NCBI RefSeq assembly: GCF_052324685.1
Contig: NC_135223.1
Span: 11,225,766 to 11,289,765 of the forward strand
Source of the DNA: Brachyhypopomus gauderio
Taxonomy: Eukaryota > Chordata > Actinopteri > Gymnotiformes > Hypopomidae
Direction: 5' to 3'
Length of the DNA stretch: 64,000 nucleotides
A model generated the notes under the pieces. It saw only the letters and a program-made list of their open reading frames with translations, was not told where the DNA came from and searched no databases. The stretch's first letter is position 1. Each line of letters opens with the position of its first letter. Of this stretch, positions 13,331 through 26,709 are shown in pieces. The translations under genes were made by a program, and so were the position numbers.

Positions 13331-13827
13331 GAGAATTAATGTACAAGAACGTCTACAACTTTTGGACATCTTTTTACTTATTGTTCTTCCTTACGTAATT
13401 TAGTTTGGCTAAAACAGGGTTTTCATCTCTCCATATTAGACAATAGGTTATGATGTGACGTTCGTTAAATGGATGAATCAAAACGCACTAAGATAACGGT
13501 TATCAGTGTCACCGACATAGGAGTCCGTTTTTTTAAAAGACAAATTTAAGTAACACATTTTCAAATGCTTTACGTTATAGGTCGCTTGGGTAGACATATA
13601 CAAATATATAATATGCGATGAATAAACATTTAGGTTTAGATTTTAGCGTTTTTATATTAAAAGTTTGCAGTTCGATCTTAAAATATATTTTTACATATTT
13701 GTTATATGTTTTGTATTTAAAACCAAAAGTATAGGTTGCACCGTAATAGAATAAGAAGTATACATTACATAGTAAACTACTATGTAATAAAGTATAGCCG
13801 CAATTTGAAAACTAATTTTTATAGACA

Positions 13828-13842
13828 CGCCCCCCCCCCCCC
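13828..13842. repeat. Poly-C tract
   Basis: Run of about 15 C residues (GGGGG-rich on the other strand) in the presumed first intron of znf865. Confidence 0.9.
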
Positions 13843-14067
13843 CATGGATTTTTTTTCTTTTTTTTTCACAAATATGGTATTATAGTTTATTAATATTTAC
13901 TTATATAACTGTTCTAGTGTCATTAACCATAGTAAATGATTAACAGCTGGTTTTACAAAGTCACTGTTTACATATGTTTTTATTAGAGTGCTTGGAGTGT
14001 TGTAAGAAACACATTAGCATGTGTGAAATACGGTCATTTCACATATTTCTTCTTTTCTGTCTCACAG

Positions 14068-14180
14068 TAAGAAGAGGAGTGGCATGGAGAAACTTCCCAT
14101 GCCTATAAGCGTAAAGGAGGATATTTATTTTGACATTGAAAAGATGACATTTGTTGATGATATTTGCTGAAACATGGAAA
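14068..14180 (+). other. Candidate 5' untranslated exon of znf865, with small uORF
   Basis: Bounded by a good acceptor (TTTTCTGTCTCACAG at 14067) and a GTGAGT donor at 14181. Joining it to the exon starting at 14815 (after TTTCCTTTACAG) leaves the znf865 start at 14925 as the first long frame. The exon contains a 28-codon upstream frame (ATG 14084, stop 14168-14170) and a second ATG at 14174 that would read into the next exon and stop at 14877-14879. Both are upstream of the main start, so they may damp its translation. Confidence 0.45.
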
Positions 14181-14924
14181 GTGAGTTGGTTGTCACATGG
14201 CCTAAATGGATTAAAAATTAACAGTTACTGACTGTAATGAGCCCAACACATGGCACTTGGAATAATTAATCCAACTTTGTCTAGGAAGACCATAAACTCA
14301 ACAATGTAACCAAGCAAGTGAAAACCAGTGAACTAGGTTTTGTCTGAGAAAGAGTAAAACATGGCACATAAAAGTGCCTCTCTCAAAATGTGAACATGAA
14401 ACAGTACATGTATTTTCCCACTGATGTTGCATAAAAGACAACTTTTAAGATACTGACATTGAAGAGGAACTGACCAATATGCAATTCAAGGAAAACATTG
14501 ACAAACCTTTGTAAAATAAACGTGAAACAAATTTTCTTAATCGGAGACATTGATCTAGGTAACCATGAAGCTCTGAGCCACAGACCCTTTAAAGACTCAT
14601 AAATCAAACATAACCTTTGAATTGTGTGTTTCAGAACTGGAATATCACAGACCATATAGAAAAAGCTATTGTGCCCCTCAGCTTGTGCTTTGCACAATTG
14701 ACTCTAAACTCGGAGCAGCTGGTGGTTGTCATCTAAAAACAAATCAGTCTAAAGCAGGCCGTATGCAAGGGTGGACTGAAGCAGGTTAGAGAAGCAGGAG
14801 TGTTTCCTTTACAGGTAGCACTTGTCATTGTCACACCTCGTCTGGCAATTTCGGCACAATTGATATTGCTGCTCCTTGAGCAGAAGGTGTTGCAACTGCA
14901 CACCCATGTTTCAATGACTGGGAA

Positions 14925-17900
14925 ATGTTCCAGTTTGGAAAATACAATGTGGACATCATAGAGATGCTGAGTGGACACCAAGCCCATCAGTTCAAAGGTC
15001 TTGGATTGGAGCGACAACTACAACACCAGCAGCAAGTGCAGCTTCACCAGCACCAGTTGCAGCAGCAGCAACAACAACAAGTCGAAACCTCTGGGGCTAT
15101 TTTATCTGGACTTGGATTGGGCCCACTCCAAGGATCTAGAACCAGTGCCTTTTCTGATTCGGCATCAATCTTTGCAAAAATGAGTGCTCCTCCCCCACCA
15201 CTACAGCAGCAGTCACTGTCTTCATCCTCACAGGGTTCAAGGAAGTCAAGCAAAATGTCTGGGAGCAGTAGCAGCGGAGGAAGTCACGTGAGTGGCTACC
15301 CTCAGTTTCTGCGCTCATTTCATCCAACTGAGGCGGCCCTAGCACAAGAACAGTTGCACCCAGGAGTTGGACGATTCGATCATTTTGCAGGCAGCAGTGG
15401 AGGTGGAGGAGGTTCAGGAGGAATTGGGGGGCTAGTGTCATCTGTTCCACCACCACCTCCCCCATTACATCCAGGCCTTTCTGTCCCTCAAGCTTCCCCA
15501 GGACCATCCTCTTCTTCCCCATCTCCTTCAAGTTCAGTTTCCAGTTCTAACAACCCTCCTAGCAGTAGTACAGTAACTTCCCTAGGTCACCAATTGGCAG
15601 GCCCTCCATCTGATGCGAGAAGCTTGCATCAGCAGTTCAGCTGCATGCTAGCTGCTAATCAGTATTTTCTCTCCGGAGTGCCAGCTAATTCCAGCTTGGA
15701 ACAGTTTTTGGTCCAGCAAGGCAGCCACAACCACCTTGGCCTTGGTCTGAGTCAAACCGGGGGTGACTCGAGTTCTGGCCTTGCTCCACCACCTGCCCTC
15801 CACTCCTCACACGCACACAGCCACTCGGGCAGCTTGCCACAGCCACAACAGCCTCCACCACAACAGCAGCAGCTGCCGCCTCATGCTCTGTCTCACCCGC
15901 ATCCACATCCGCATCACCCTCTTCATTCCACATCTCAGCCTTCCTCATTAGGCAGTTTTGACTTTCAAGGTATCCCCGTCCTTTCCTCAAACCAGCTAGC
16001 CTCTTTGATGCAACAGGAAGCTGGTTTACCTCTTCCTTTGCCTCTGCACCTCTCCATCTCCAAGGATGACGGGAAAGGAGACGGTGCAGGTGGAAGTGGA
16101 GGAGGCAGGAGAAAGAAAGCTATGGCTGGCTATTTGCCTCAACGGAAATCGGACAACAACAGCACCAATAGCAGCAGCAGTAACAGTCATGGCTCTGCAA
16201 ATCCTAATCCCAGCAGCAGTAGCACCACAGGCGGTCTCAGCCAAGATAACCCATCCAGCCTTGGTGGAGGTGGGTCCGTTGGTATGTCGGGCATTGGTAG
16301 AGATCCTCCTCCCCACTTAACTTCTTCATCTTCCACCTCAGTTGTGTCATCATCTTCCTCCTCCGCTCCCTCATCTACTTCTGCGTCAGTATTGGTGACA
16401 AACAGTTCTAAAACTGACAACCATGGCTCAATGCCCCCTCCCTCATCACAGCCTGAAACGGAGCCACTTTACCATTGTGGAGAGTGTGGCAAAACTTTCA
16501 CACACCTGTCCAGTCTGCGCAGGCATTTGCGCTGTCATGAGATTACCACAGCAGGTACTGCAGGCACAAGAAGCAACATTGTAAATCCTGTTCTGCACCC
16601 AGCAGATGCCGGTGTTCCCCACTCAACCCAAGAAACTTCAGCTTCGTCATCGTGCCACAGTCCCGACAAAACTTTTCAGTGCTCAGACTGTGGCAAGGGA
16701 TTCAAGAAAAAGGGACACCTTCTTCAACATGGGGTCATTCACTCTGGTGCACGCCCATATGCCTGCAGCACATGCAGTCGTGCGTTTAACCGACGTGAGT
16801 CCCTTACCCGTCATGAAAAGATTCACGAGGAAAAACCTTTCCGTTGTCCGGCTTGTGGCCGCTGCTTCCGTGAGAGCACTTCACTGCTCAACCATGCAGC
16901 CTCGGGTACCTGTGGCAAGTCAGGAAGAGGACCCAGACCGAAGACCGACAACAACAGCTCTGTAGTTGGTGGCAAGAGCAATAAAACAGGGGCTTCCAGT
17001 GATGGAATGGTAACTAGTGCAGTGGGTGAGTAACACACCAATTTTTTTCAGGATTGAACTAGTGCATAGATCATATGTAGTTTCTAGAATATATGTATGA
17101 ACATGCAGTATATAGTGCTTACTGGCTAGAGAGGCCTTTCAGTATGCAATATTAATACTGTTTAATTTAAAACTGTTTAATTATGCAGTGTCTTACCGGA
17201 GTGATGGTTACAACGAGAACTACAAAGACCAGCGCCCCCAAAGCAACCTGTACTCTGGATCGTCCTCGTGTGGTGGAGGCATAGGAGGGTCAGCACTTAG
17301 AAAGGCACCATTAGCCCCTACTCTGCACCCACACCCACCAGCCCATCATCATCATCACCATCAGCCACATCTACCCCTGTCCTCACTGCTGGATGACTCT
17401 GAAGATGATGTCACAAGCTCTGTCAATAACGCTATTTCTGCTATCACTGCTGCAGCAGCGAACTGCATGAGTGGGGACCTTAACAGCAGCGGAGGTCGAG
17501 GAGATGACAGGAGGGATATCATTGGAGGACTCCTTGGCGGCCTTGGTCTAGGTCCTCTAGGCTCACCTGGAGGTCCATCTTCAACATCTGCAATGGATAA
17601 GTCCTATAGGGGTGGTGCAAACCAAGACACAATGGCTTCCAGCCAACAACCAAATCAGCAGACACCAGGTGGAAAGCCTAAGCGCCCTCGAAAACCTCGT
17701 AAAAAGAAGGAACCTGGTGCAGCAGGTGCAGAAGCTCCAAAAAGAAGACACTCCTCTCAGAGAGCAGGTATTGGAGACGTTAGGCCGTATTTGTGCAGCA
17801 TTTGTGGTCGAGGATTTGCGAGAAGAGAAACTTTAAGAAGGCATGACCGCATCCACACTGGAGAAAAGCCTCACCATTGTACAGTATGTGGCAAATACTT

Positions 17901-19554
17901 TAGAGAGGCATTTCACCTCAGTAAACACCACACCGTGCATTCTGGTGAGAAGAACTACAAATGTGTTCTTTGTGGAAAGGACTTTGGATATGCCCAGAGC
18001 CTTAAAAGACACGGAAAGCTTCACCAGAAAGGAGAACTGGAAGAAGTACCAACAACACCTGGAGGAGAAAACCTTAACAGTTATCCAGCCCCTGGTGGAA
18101 GCATGATTCAAAGTGGTCAAGGTAACTCTTCATCATTCTACTCATACCCACAAGATGTCAAACCCCAAGGCCCAAATCCTCCGCCTCCTCCCAGACTCTA
18201 CACATGTGCTATATGTTGGAAGTCCTTCCGCCATCACTTCCATCTTACAGCACATCATCAAACAGTGCATGAGGGAGGTGGTGACAAGCTGTTTTCTTGT
18301 GAAGTATGTGGAAAGGCTTTTGCATATTCTAACAGCCTAACAAGACACAGGCTGTCTCAGCATGGCCTAACACGTACTGGTCAAGGAGGACCTCAAGGGA
18401 GCAGTAGTGTCACTGGAGAAGAAAGCAGCGTTGGTGGCTCAACAGTATCCGAGAGTGAAGCTGCCACAAATGCTTTGCTCCAGCTTGCGCCAGCTGGTGG
18501 AGGCCCAGGTGACCAGCAATCTCACAGTGGAGTTCTTCACAGTCACCAGGCGGTTCCATCCCAGCCTCAAGCTGGGTACTCGCCCCTGTTCTATGTACCT
18601 GAGGCCAGTACATCCCTCCCCTCTTCTTCTAATACCGCTCCTTACTCCCAGCCTCTACCTTCAAGTTCCTCTGTAACATCCCTCAATCATCAGCACACAG
18701 GAGTGAAAGGAGAGCCCATGTATCAGAGACATACTCTCAACCCAAACCTACCCGTTCATTCACTTTTACTGCCTCCACCTGAACATCAACACCACCCTCA
18801 CCATCCAGCCGATGTCCAACCACACCACCACCACAGCTTCCACAGCGAGGAAGAGCTGAGGCGCCGTAAGAAAAAAAAAAAAAGACGGGACAGGAGAGAG
18901 AAGATAGGCTACGAATGGAACCCGACCGCAAAAATGGACGGGGAACGGATGGATCTCTCAGTTGGAGAAAGGAAGAAAAATGAAAGGAGGAAACTTCAGA
19001 GGAGAAGAAGAAGAGCAATTCGCCGAAGGCAACGTAAATTTAGGAAAAAAATGGGTATGCTAATTAGGATTAGGCGAGGAGGCGGAGGAAGCAGTGTTGT
19101 ATGTGAACTGGGTCCTCCAGCAGGACTAGAGCTATACAGTCTGTTTTCTTTACAAGTCCCTCTCAAACGATTCCCATGTCCCTTCTGTTTTCTGACAGCA
19201 TTTTCACGAAGAGCAGCACTTATGGTCCACATAGCAGCTAGGCACTGTCCCAGAGTCATTTACCCTCCAGATCGGCTGAGGTGTCCAGTTTGTGGGAAAC
19301 AGTCTCGCAGATTCCTCTCGGCCCTCATTCACAGGAGCTCCCATTTATCCAATCGAGCATTTTCTTGCAAACTCTGTCCCTCTCGTTTCTGGAATTCAGC
19401 GCTCCTCTCAAGACACAAGAGAACTTGTCAAGGAAAACTGTCAGAATTGAGACAAAGGAGAGCACTTTGTTTGAAGTTGACAACAGGAAAAATGTTCAAG
19501 AGAGGGGAGGGCAAAGGGAATATCTCAACCCTGCAAATAGAATACAGTCACTGA
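14925..19554 (+). CDS. znf865: ZNF865-like C2H2 zinc-finger protein (two coding exons)
   Basis: Probable nuclear DNA-binding regulator. Exons 14925-17025 and 17189-19554 join in phase 1 across a 163-bp intron with a GTGAGT donor and TTATGCAG acceptor, giving 1488 residues. Exon 1 encodes a long Gln/Ser/Pro/Gly-rich region. It has one finger near residue 514 and three at about 583-662; the fourth of these ends in Cys, a C2HC variant. Exon 2 has three fingers from about residue 897 (RRETLRRHDRIHTGEKPHHC, then REAFHLSKHH), two more near 18200-18360, and three atypical ones near 19170-19430 after a Lys/Arg-rich stretch. The finger order and the FNRRESLTRH, RRETLRRH and FHLSKHH motifs match human ZNF865, which is shorter in its linkers but has more C-terminal fingers. 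An in-frame stop at 14877-14879 supports the chosen ATG. Intron retention would give a 702-residue form. Confidence 0.85.
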
Positions 19555-22400
19555 GTGCCCTTCATTAAACACAAAGACTAATGTGTGGTAGAAAGAGGGA
19601 TATTGAATTTTGCATGACAAGAATTGAGACTAATCTGACTTGATTATCAGGCCCTCAGAAAGTCTTTTGAGTGCTGTTTGAGTTGATTCTTTTCTCTTTC
19701 ACAGATTTCTCTCACAAAATGAACTTACAAATTAAACCTCAAGCAAACTTAGAAATGCATTGCAAATATCTTTTATAAAGATATCAACCTCCCTCTCTTA
19801 TTTACCCCATCCAGTCTTCAAAATGATCCTATACCCTTGTGTGCATTAAAGAAACCCTTGGCTGACATTAGGTGAATTTATAGTAATGTTACTAATACAG
19901 TACTTTCCCCTAACAGTAATGCTTACTGTAAGTCAGCAGATGCTCTGTAGAATTATTATGTCTCTGGTATGTATAATGTGTAGTTGATGTTCACTTAGAG
20001 CAAGTGTGGGGATGTGAGCTCTTTAGTATAAAAATGCATTAGTAGCATAAGGAGAAAAGAACGATCCTATAAGGAAGATCAGTGTTTTGTTTAAATCCAT
20101 GCATGTTGAACACTGGTCTTAATGTGTTGGATGAGTGTTGAGATTGTGGACTTTTATCAGAAGGTTACATGGTGAATACAATTGGAATTGTATAAAATGA
20201 AATTGGGGGAAAAAATATCCCAGAATAAGCTTTACTCTGCATCTTCATCTCCATGCTAGTGATTTTAGCAACTGATCAAGAAGAGAAGTGATCAGAAGAG
20301 ATGTATCATCAGGCTTGTGCAATGTCTGTCTTGACGTTTTGCAATGAAAACTAGCATGAAGGAAGAAGAAACAGCACTTAAATTGGAAGAGGCTTTCCTA
20401 GATAATCAGTAATGAGAAATATATTCAACCCTGCTCTTTAGAAGTTGTTTGCATGCAGAGTAAAGATCCCTGACTTAACAGACCTGGCAAGAGTGTTCTG
20501 AACATCAGACTCCTAGAGGGAGATGAGCTTTACAAAGCACATTTGGGTTGGAACTCTACTCTGCAAGCGGTGACTCTTCAGGATCACATTTGGAGATACC
20601 CAAATAAATAGAATTCCAGACTCGAATTTCGGTAGAAGGCGATAAGGCCTCTTCATATTGTCATTTCACCTGTTAGCACAGTGAAGCTTTTATATATAGA
20701 GTCTAAGTTAGAAATAGAAAGCAACAAGTGTACTGTAATGTAAATTGTGTCAATATTTTATTATTGTTATGATTTTTTTAAACAAAGGTCAAATATGTTT
20801 TTATCATAGCTACACTGCAGGTAGTAGAGAAAGATAGTGAAAGTCACTTTAGATCTGATCTTGATTAATGTATTAATGTGTCTGACACAGTCTGTCAACT
20901 TGCCAACTATGAACGTGTCCCTTAAACCTTTCTCACGGTTTCTTATGTAGAGATGACATACTACTCATAGCTCATGTTTTCTTTCTTGAGAATAAGTAAT
21001 AAGTATGTTTCTATCACTTTATTTACCTATGATAAACTGGTTGTTGATGATACCCAAGCATTTAATAAAATTGTACAAGCGTATGCCTTTGTTTATTCCC
21101 CCATTGCAATTCAGATGCAGAAATGGTGTTTTCACAAAATGAATTGCTATTGCCTTTGATTTTGTTAATTGCACATAAGCCAGGTTATATCCTCATTATA
21201 CTAAGCATTAACTAAATTAGATAAATGTACCACAATTAGTTAAAGGGAGAGCGAGTGCTTCCAAACAGGAACCCAAGGGAGTTCATATTTGTAGTGATGA
21301 TGTGCCTGATGTTTGCCTCAATACCTTTTGCTCATTTTTGATTGAGTATGGATGGTGAAAATGCAGGATAGATCTGTTCCAATTTTCTACCAACAGTACA
21401 AGACATACATGTCAGACAATTCATCTACCAGAGCATCCATTCATGATATATATACATTATAACACTGAAATAAATACCTTTGGATGCTCTCTAGTATTGC
21501 AGTCTACAACTAACACACTTAAAGCTGTAGTAGTACATATTTTCTGGTGCAGTGGTAACTTGTTTAAATGCAACCGTGAACCTGAATAATATTTAAGGCT
21601 GCATTTTTTTTGTTTTACCACAGGGCGGCAGCAGGGGATTTCGCACCTTCTCTTTGCAGTTACATTAGTGGAAATTCAGTCTGCATGGCTACTTTTGTAA
21701 TTTTGATGCGGTGTTGTTTACGTAAACATTTCTTCTGTTGATTAGTCCCCCAAATACAAGTTAATTCAGGAGAGAACGGATTAAATTTAATCTTTTTTTT
21801 CTTTGAGTTGGAATATGGCCCTTGTCAACCGTGAGAGGTATAATATGACTGTCACATGGATTTAACACACAGGGTGATAGAGGGTGGGGGAAAGTTGAAT
21901 GTGCTTGTCGTGAACATGCAAAGAGAGTATAAATGTGTCTGTCTGCCTGTGGCGAGAAAGACATTCATCATTTGGTAGATGTAATTGACAGGTGCAATCT
22001 GTACAATTTGTACTCTGTGATTCTTGTGAAAAAACAAGTCAGAGAAGGGGTGTTATTCCACGGAATCAGTCCAAGTATAGCACGAATAGCACCTTTTACT
22101 CGTTACCTATTAAATTACTCTAGATATTGTTCCTATAAGCAGAACTGCTTATGTTATAACCTTTATATTTTATAGTAAAAATTCCATTTTACCATAAGGA
22201 TTACGTTTCAGGTTTTGCAAGTATTCACAGCGTATAAGGATTTAAGTATATAAATGACGAAATGTTTACTTCCAATTTAACGCATTAATAGATTTTTGTC
22301 TTACACCTAAGGACTTCCAGTTCAACTCTGGGAAAGCCTCCATTTAAATTTACTTGGGAGACACACGCCACCATTTCTGCTACCCAGGTGCTATGTGGTC
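19555..22400. other. znf865 3' UTR and intergenic spacer
   Basis: AT-rich, no supported gene. Candidate polyadenylation signals are AATAAA at 20603-20608, near 21064 and near 21468, with ATTAAA at 19563. No transposon ends or tandem arrays stand out. Confidence 0.5.
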
Positions 22401-22550
22401 TCACGCGGCTGTAGCGAGAGGGGATATATGGGTGGGACTTCACACTGTATTTTAACCAATGCACGGATCCGAGGGGCGGTGGCCTTATTTCACTTAGCCA
22501 ATTGCTACGAGGTCGACGTCAGGCCCGGTAGCTCCTGCGCGTGCTATGGC

Positions 22551-22556
22551 CACGTG
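22551..22556. promoter_or_regulatory. Canonical E-box beside TATA box, dbp promoter candidate
   Basis: CACGTG ends four bases before TATAAA at 22560-22565. DBP-family genes are classic CLOCK:BMAL1 targets through CACGTG elements, so this arrangement fits a circadian core promoter. CCAAT-type sequences lie nearby (around 22456 and 22498). Confidence 0.55.
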
Positions 22557-22559
22557 CTT

Positions 22560-22565
22560 TATAAA
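22560..22565 (+). promoter_or_regulatory. TATA box
   Basis: TATAAA within CTTTATAAAGCGC, in a locally GC-rich region 1.3 kb upstream of the dbp start codon. The start site would be near 22590. The long leader to 23897 may be spliced or may reflect a second start site near 23100. Confidence 0.5.
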
Positions 22566-23018
22566 GCGCTCCTGTGTTTTTAAGAGACAACACAACGTGC
22601 AGAGGCCTACTCTTGTCAACCCAAAACAGCCAGGCGCTCACGTTTTCAAGGGATTACCATCGAAGTGAAAAGTGCGCGCGATTGCAGCATTTTTTTTATT
22701 TAACGAATCCACGAAGACATTTTACGTGCCACTTTTAATTATTGCATATCCCACATAGTTACAGTTTAGATTTTTCGAGATCATTAAGAAAATATATCAT
22801 ACGCATGATCCCAGCCGATGCCATATTGATATCAAATGATCATTATCTACATTATTTTACACTCTGCACTGATATTAACGTGCGGTAAATTATTGATTAA
22901 ATGGTTTTTGATCAGTTATGCGCGCCCAGCGAGTCCTCACTGCCACGAGGAGGTGTGGTATTAATATTAATCAGATAAGATCCACTGTACCAGCTCGAGC
23001 CTTCACTCGCGAGAGAGG

Positions 23019-23030
23019 TGACGTCACGTG
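23019..23030. promoter_or_regulatory. CRE overlapping E-box (TGACGTCACGTG)
   Basis: A full palindromic CRE (TGACGTCA, 23019-23026) shares two bases with a CACGTG (23025-23030). A further CACGTG lies at 23066-23071 and a CCAAT at about 23148. This is a strong candidate for combined cAMP and clock input to dbp. Confidence 0.55.
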
Positions 23031-23896
23031 ACTCGCCCGGGTTCGTTCCAGCTGAGCGAGGAGCTCACGTGCTCCGGCACATACAGACAGGAGCGCGCGG
23101 AGGAGGGGGTTCACCGTGATGGGGGCAAAAAACACGGGAACGTCCAACCAATCGCACTGCGCAGCTGCAGCCGTCTCGTGTACAGTTTTCGCGTTTTGTT
23201 TTTCGTTTGTTATTTTTGGGACGATGTCGTTTTCTTTATTAAGTTCACGCGTGTCGGTGCTGTAATTTTCCTCACCTCGTCGGAATCCTCGTTCGTTGTT
23301 TTCCTGTGACTAACTTTTTTTCTTTTCTGCAATTTTTGCAACCCCTGACATACTCTATCTGACAGGCTATTCGGTCTACTGACGTACGTCGCCGAATTAT
23401 TTCCATTTTCAAAGTTTGCGCTGAAGAAAACACAAATATCTGCAACTTCGGAGTAAGTGGAAGTCATTTTACCCCGTGGACTACCGCCTAATGCATACAG
23501 AATGACACTCTGTATCTGAGGTCCTGCACGTCGGGAAGCTTGAAGGTAATTCTGCTGTTGCGAGTCCCCAGTATGTCGACAGCGCTCTTCACGCAGCCTG
23601 TGTTCGGCTATAGTAGGCTATGAAAATCAATGGCACTCTTTAGCTTTAATATGGCCGAGCGTTCCTATATATTAGGCCATGTATGAACTTATGTGAAAAT
23701 CTGTTGCTAATGTCGGCTGATTTTGGTAAATTCGTTTTTTTACATGTAATCTGCTAGCGATACAGTCCGTAATCTATTTTGAACTTGCATTGCAGTTGTT
23801 CTCACCGTTATGCGTCATGTGATTTATTGACGTGTGTTCATTGAGTAGTAGGGAACTCGTCAAACATTCAGCGCTCGCCACAAGTTCGGACGCTGG

Positions 23897-25536
23897 ATGA
23901 TGGCCGGCCCGCTTTCACAACTCCTTCCCCCGGACCTGCCCACTGCCGGAGCTAGCCCGCAGTTCGGGGCCACTAGCCAGGCAGGCGGCTCGCTGAGCGG
24001 TGGACACGTGAACTCCGTGGCTAACCTTAAATCCCTGTTGCAGTTCCCAATGAAGGCTGACCAGCGCTTCAAAGGCTGCTGTGAAATGAAGGGTGAGGAC
24101 GCCCGTCGGCTTCACCGCTGCTTTGCAACATGAGACGTGACGTACGACGAGCCACTGTCTAACAGAAGAGTCAGTTGAAGCTTAGCAGAGCTGTGGTTTA
24201 TGCTCCCTGTCCAAGACTAGTACTAGTAGTGTCATGCCTTGGGGTTTTTGTCTCATGGTCTGTCACTTGAAGGCCATTTGGAGCATTTGGCTGACCCTTT
24301 TTCTTCTTACTTGATAAAATAAAAATGAAACTAAATATAAAGCAAACAGACTTGTATAATTATCCTGCATATTAAGTAGTTATTCAACCTGAATAGGTAT
24401 TCACAGGAAAAAAAACAAAAAAAACCTCAGGGTAGACAGCTAAATATTGCTCTATGAAAATAATGCAGAGCATTTCATTACATGGTGTGTTGCAAACAGA
24501 GTTGTAATGGGGCATTGGGGTATTTCAGATGGGTATGAACATGGGTGTGGAATGCTGCAGCTGAACGGGGTTTGTAGTGAGGATATGTTCAGGCCTCACA
24601 CCTCAACACAGACACCTCGGTTAACACGGAGATGTCTGGAAACCACATTTAAGCTGGTGGGAAGTGACACAGACATCTTGTAAATTAGTGAAATGCATGA
24701 GATTTTTCGCTATTCCCACAAAAGGCTCAGTACACGGACTTACCTTGTTGCTAAAATGCAAATATTTTTTAAAAGATATTCAAGATCTTCATAATAAGCC
24801 CAGAAGAGCCATGGACTACATTCACACATTTAAATGCATACAACTGTAGATCACATATCTGATGAAGTAAAGCTCTGTACTTTATAGAGACATACAGCTA
24901 TTATAGTGTAAAAGATAATTACTGGTGTCCTATAGTGAGAAACTCATGTTGCTTCTCAGGAGAAACCTGATTTCAGTTACTTTCTGTTCAGGTATTATAG
25001 CAACCTACTCCAAGCTCAGAGTTTGTCGGCTATTACGACTTACAAATGCATCAAATGAGCGTGAGAGCCATGTGATAGACATCCATGTACATAGCTGTCT
25101 AAATGGCCGATTGGTTGGTTAGATCTCGGCTCATTACACAAGGCTCATTCCAGTTTATGGATTGGTGAATGTTAAAGTTTTAAAAGCAGCATTAAATGTC
25201 CCTGATTGAAATTGTGCATTTGGAAACAGTGGAATATTTATGTAGGCTCAGCGTGACAAGGGTTCCTGGTTCCTGTCACTCCATGTGCAGAGCAGGGAGA
25301 TCTTTAGGGCCAGGATTGGGAAGCATTGCTGTAAATAACTGATTTGGCAAAAAAGTGTGTGAACCATATGGAATGAGTTTCTGCATTCATTGCTCGTTAA
25401 AATGTCATTTGTTCATCATAATAGTCATAATCAACAAAAACAATCATGCTAAAACACACATATGGTTTTGCAGAGCAATTTGAGTTTAGAAAGAAAGAAA
25501 ATATATATATATATATATATCTAAACTGCATATTGC

Positions 25537-25597
<61 letters not shown>

Positions 25598-26671
25598 GTT
25601 TGCTTATCAGATCCTCAACAAATTTCTGAAGAATCTTGCTTATGCTTATGAGTGGATACAAAAGCCTTTGTGAAAGCTTGGACGTCCAGCAGTCCACAGT
25701 CTGGCAGATAGTTTACAAATGGAAGAAATTCGGCACTGTTGCTGCTCTCCCTAGGAATGCATGACCTACAGAGATGAGTGCAAGGGCATGCTGTAGATCC
25801 CTGAGACAAGAGAATAAACCCCAGGGTGCCAGCAAAGGACCTGCAGGCATCTTGTGCGCTTAGTAATGTCTGTGTTCATATGTGTAACGCTACAAATGCA
25901 CAGACCAAGAGTGGGGTGTATAACTAGGAAACCACAGAGGAAACTACTCATCTCCAGCAACAAAAAATATTGTTCAGTGTCTCAAGTTTGCTAAATGCCT
26001 CCTGGGTGCAGCACTGGAAAAATGCGCTAGTGCCTTTTGGTACATGTGTATAGAGAAACAGCAAAATGTTGCATATCAACACCAGAGTCTCATTTCTGCT
26101 GTGGAGTGAGGGGGACAGAGTAGGGCCTAGACTGCCACGCAACATCAGTAATCCAGAACACAGTCAAAATCAACAACACACTTAATCAAATGGAAGGAAT
26201 GGCAGTTTGTGTCCATGCCTAAAACAAGGGTCCTAACTCGGTCCATTTGAATTGCTCAGACATGAGCTGAAGAAGACTGTAGAGAAACCCCCGAAATCTG
26301 CTTAAGCCGCAAAAGCTTTGTTTTTTCTGAGTGCTGCACTGGACTGATGAGATACTACAGAAGGCGTTTTGCTGGGGTTGCTGCCAATGAAGAAGGTTTG
26401 GCTCTTCATCCTATTTATGACAGTGAATGTTTCAGCCATTTTGTTGAGTGAAAGATTGACACTGCCAGGTGCTGTTTGTTACATTTTAATGACTTATATG
26501 ATGAACAGATCACAATTTAGGAGCCGTTCATGCAGACATACATATTATTCGGAAGGGTACGCAAACCTTCTCTCACAATGGTATGTACAATGAAGTGTTG
26601 CTGTGTACAGTGAGAAAAGTTTTAGAACCATTATTTTTTTGCGTGTTGTGAAGTAAATGTGGAGAACTACT

Positions 26672-26709
<38 letters not shown>

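Noticed and set aside
14925-19554. Two separate zinc-finger genes at 14.9 and 17.2 kb
   Set aside because: The second frame has no ATG near its start. A GTGAGT donor and TTATGCAG acceptor join the two in phase, and finger order matches one human protein, ZNF865.
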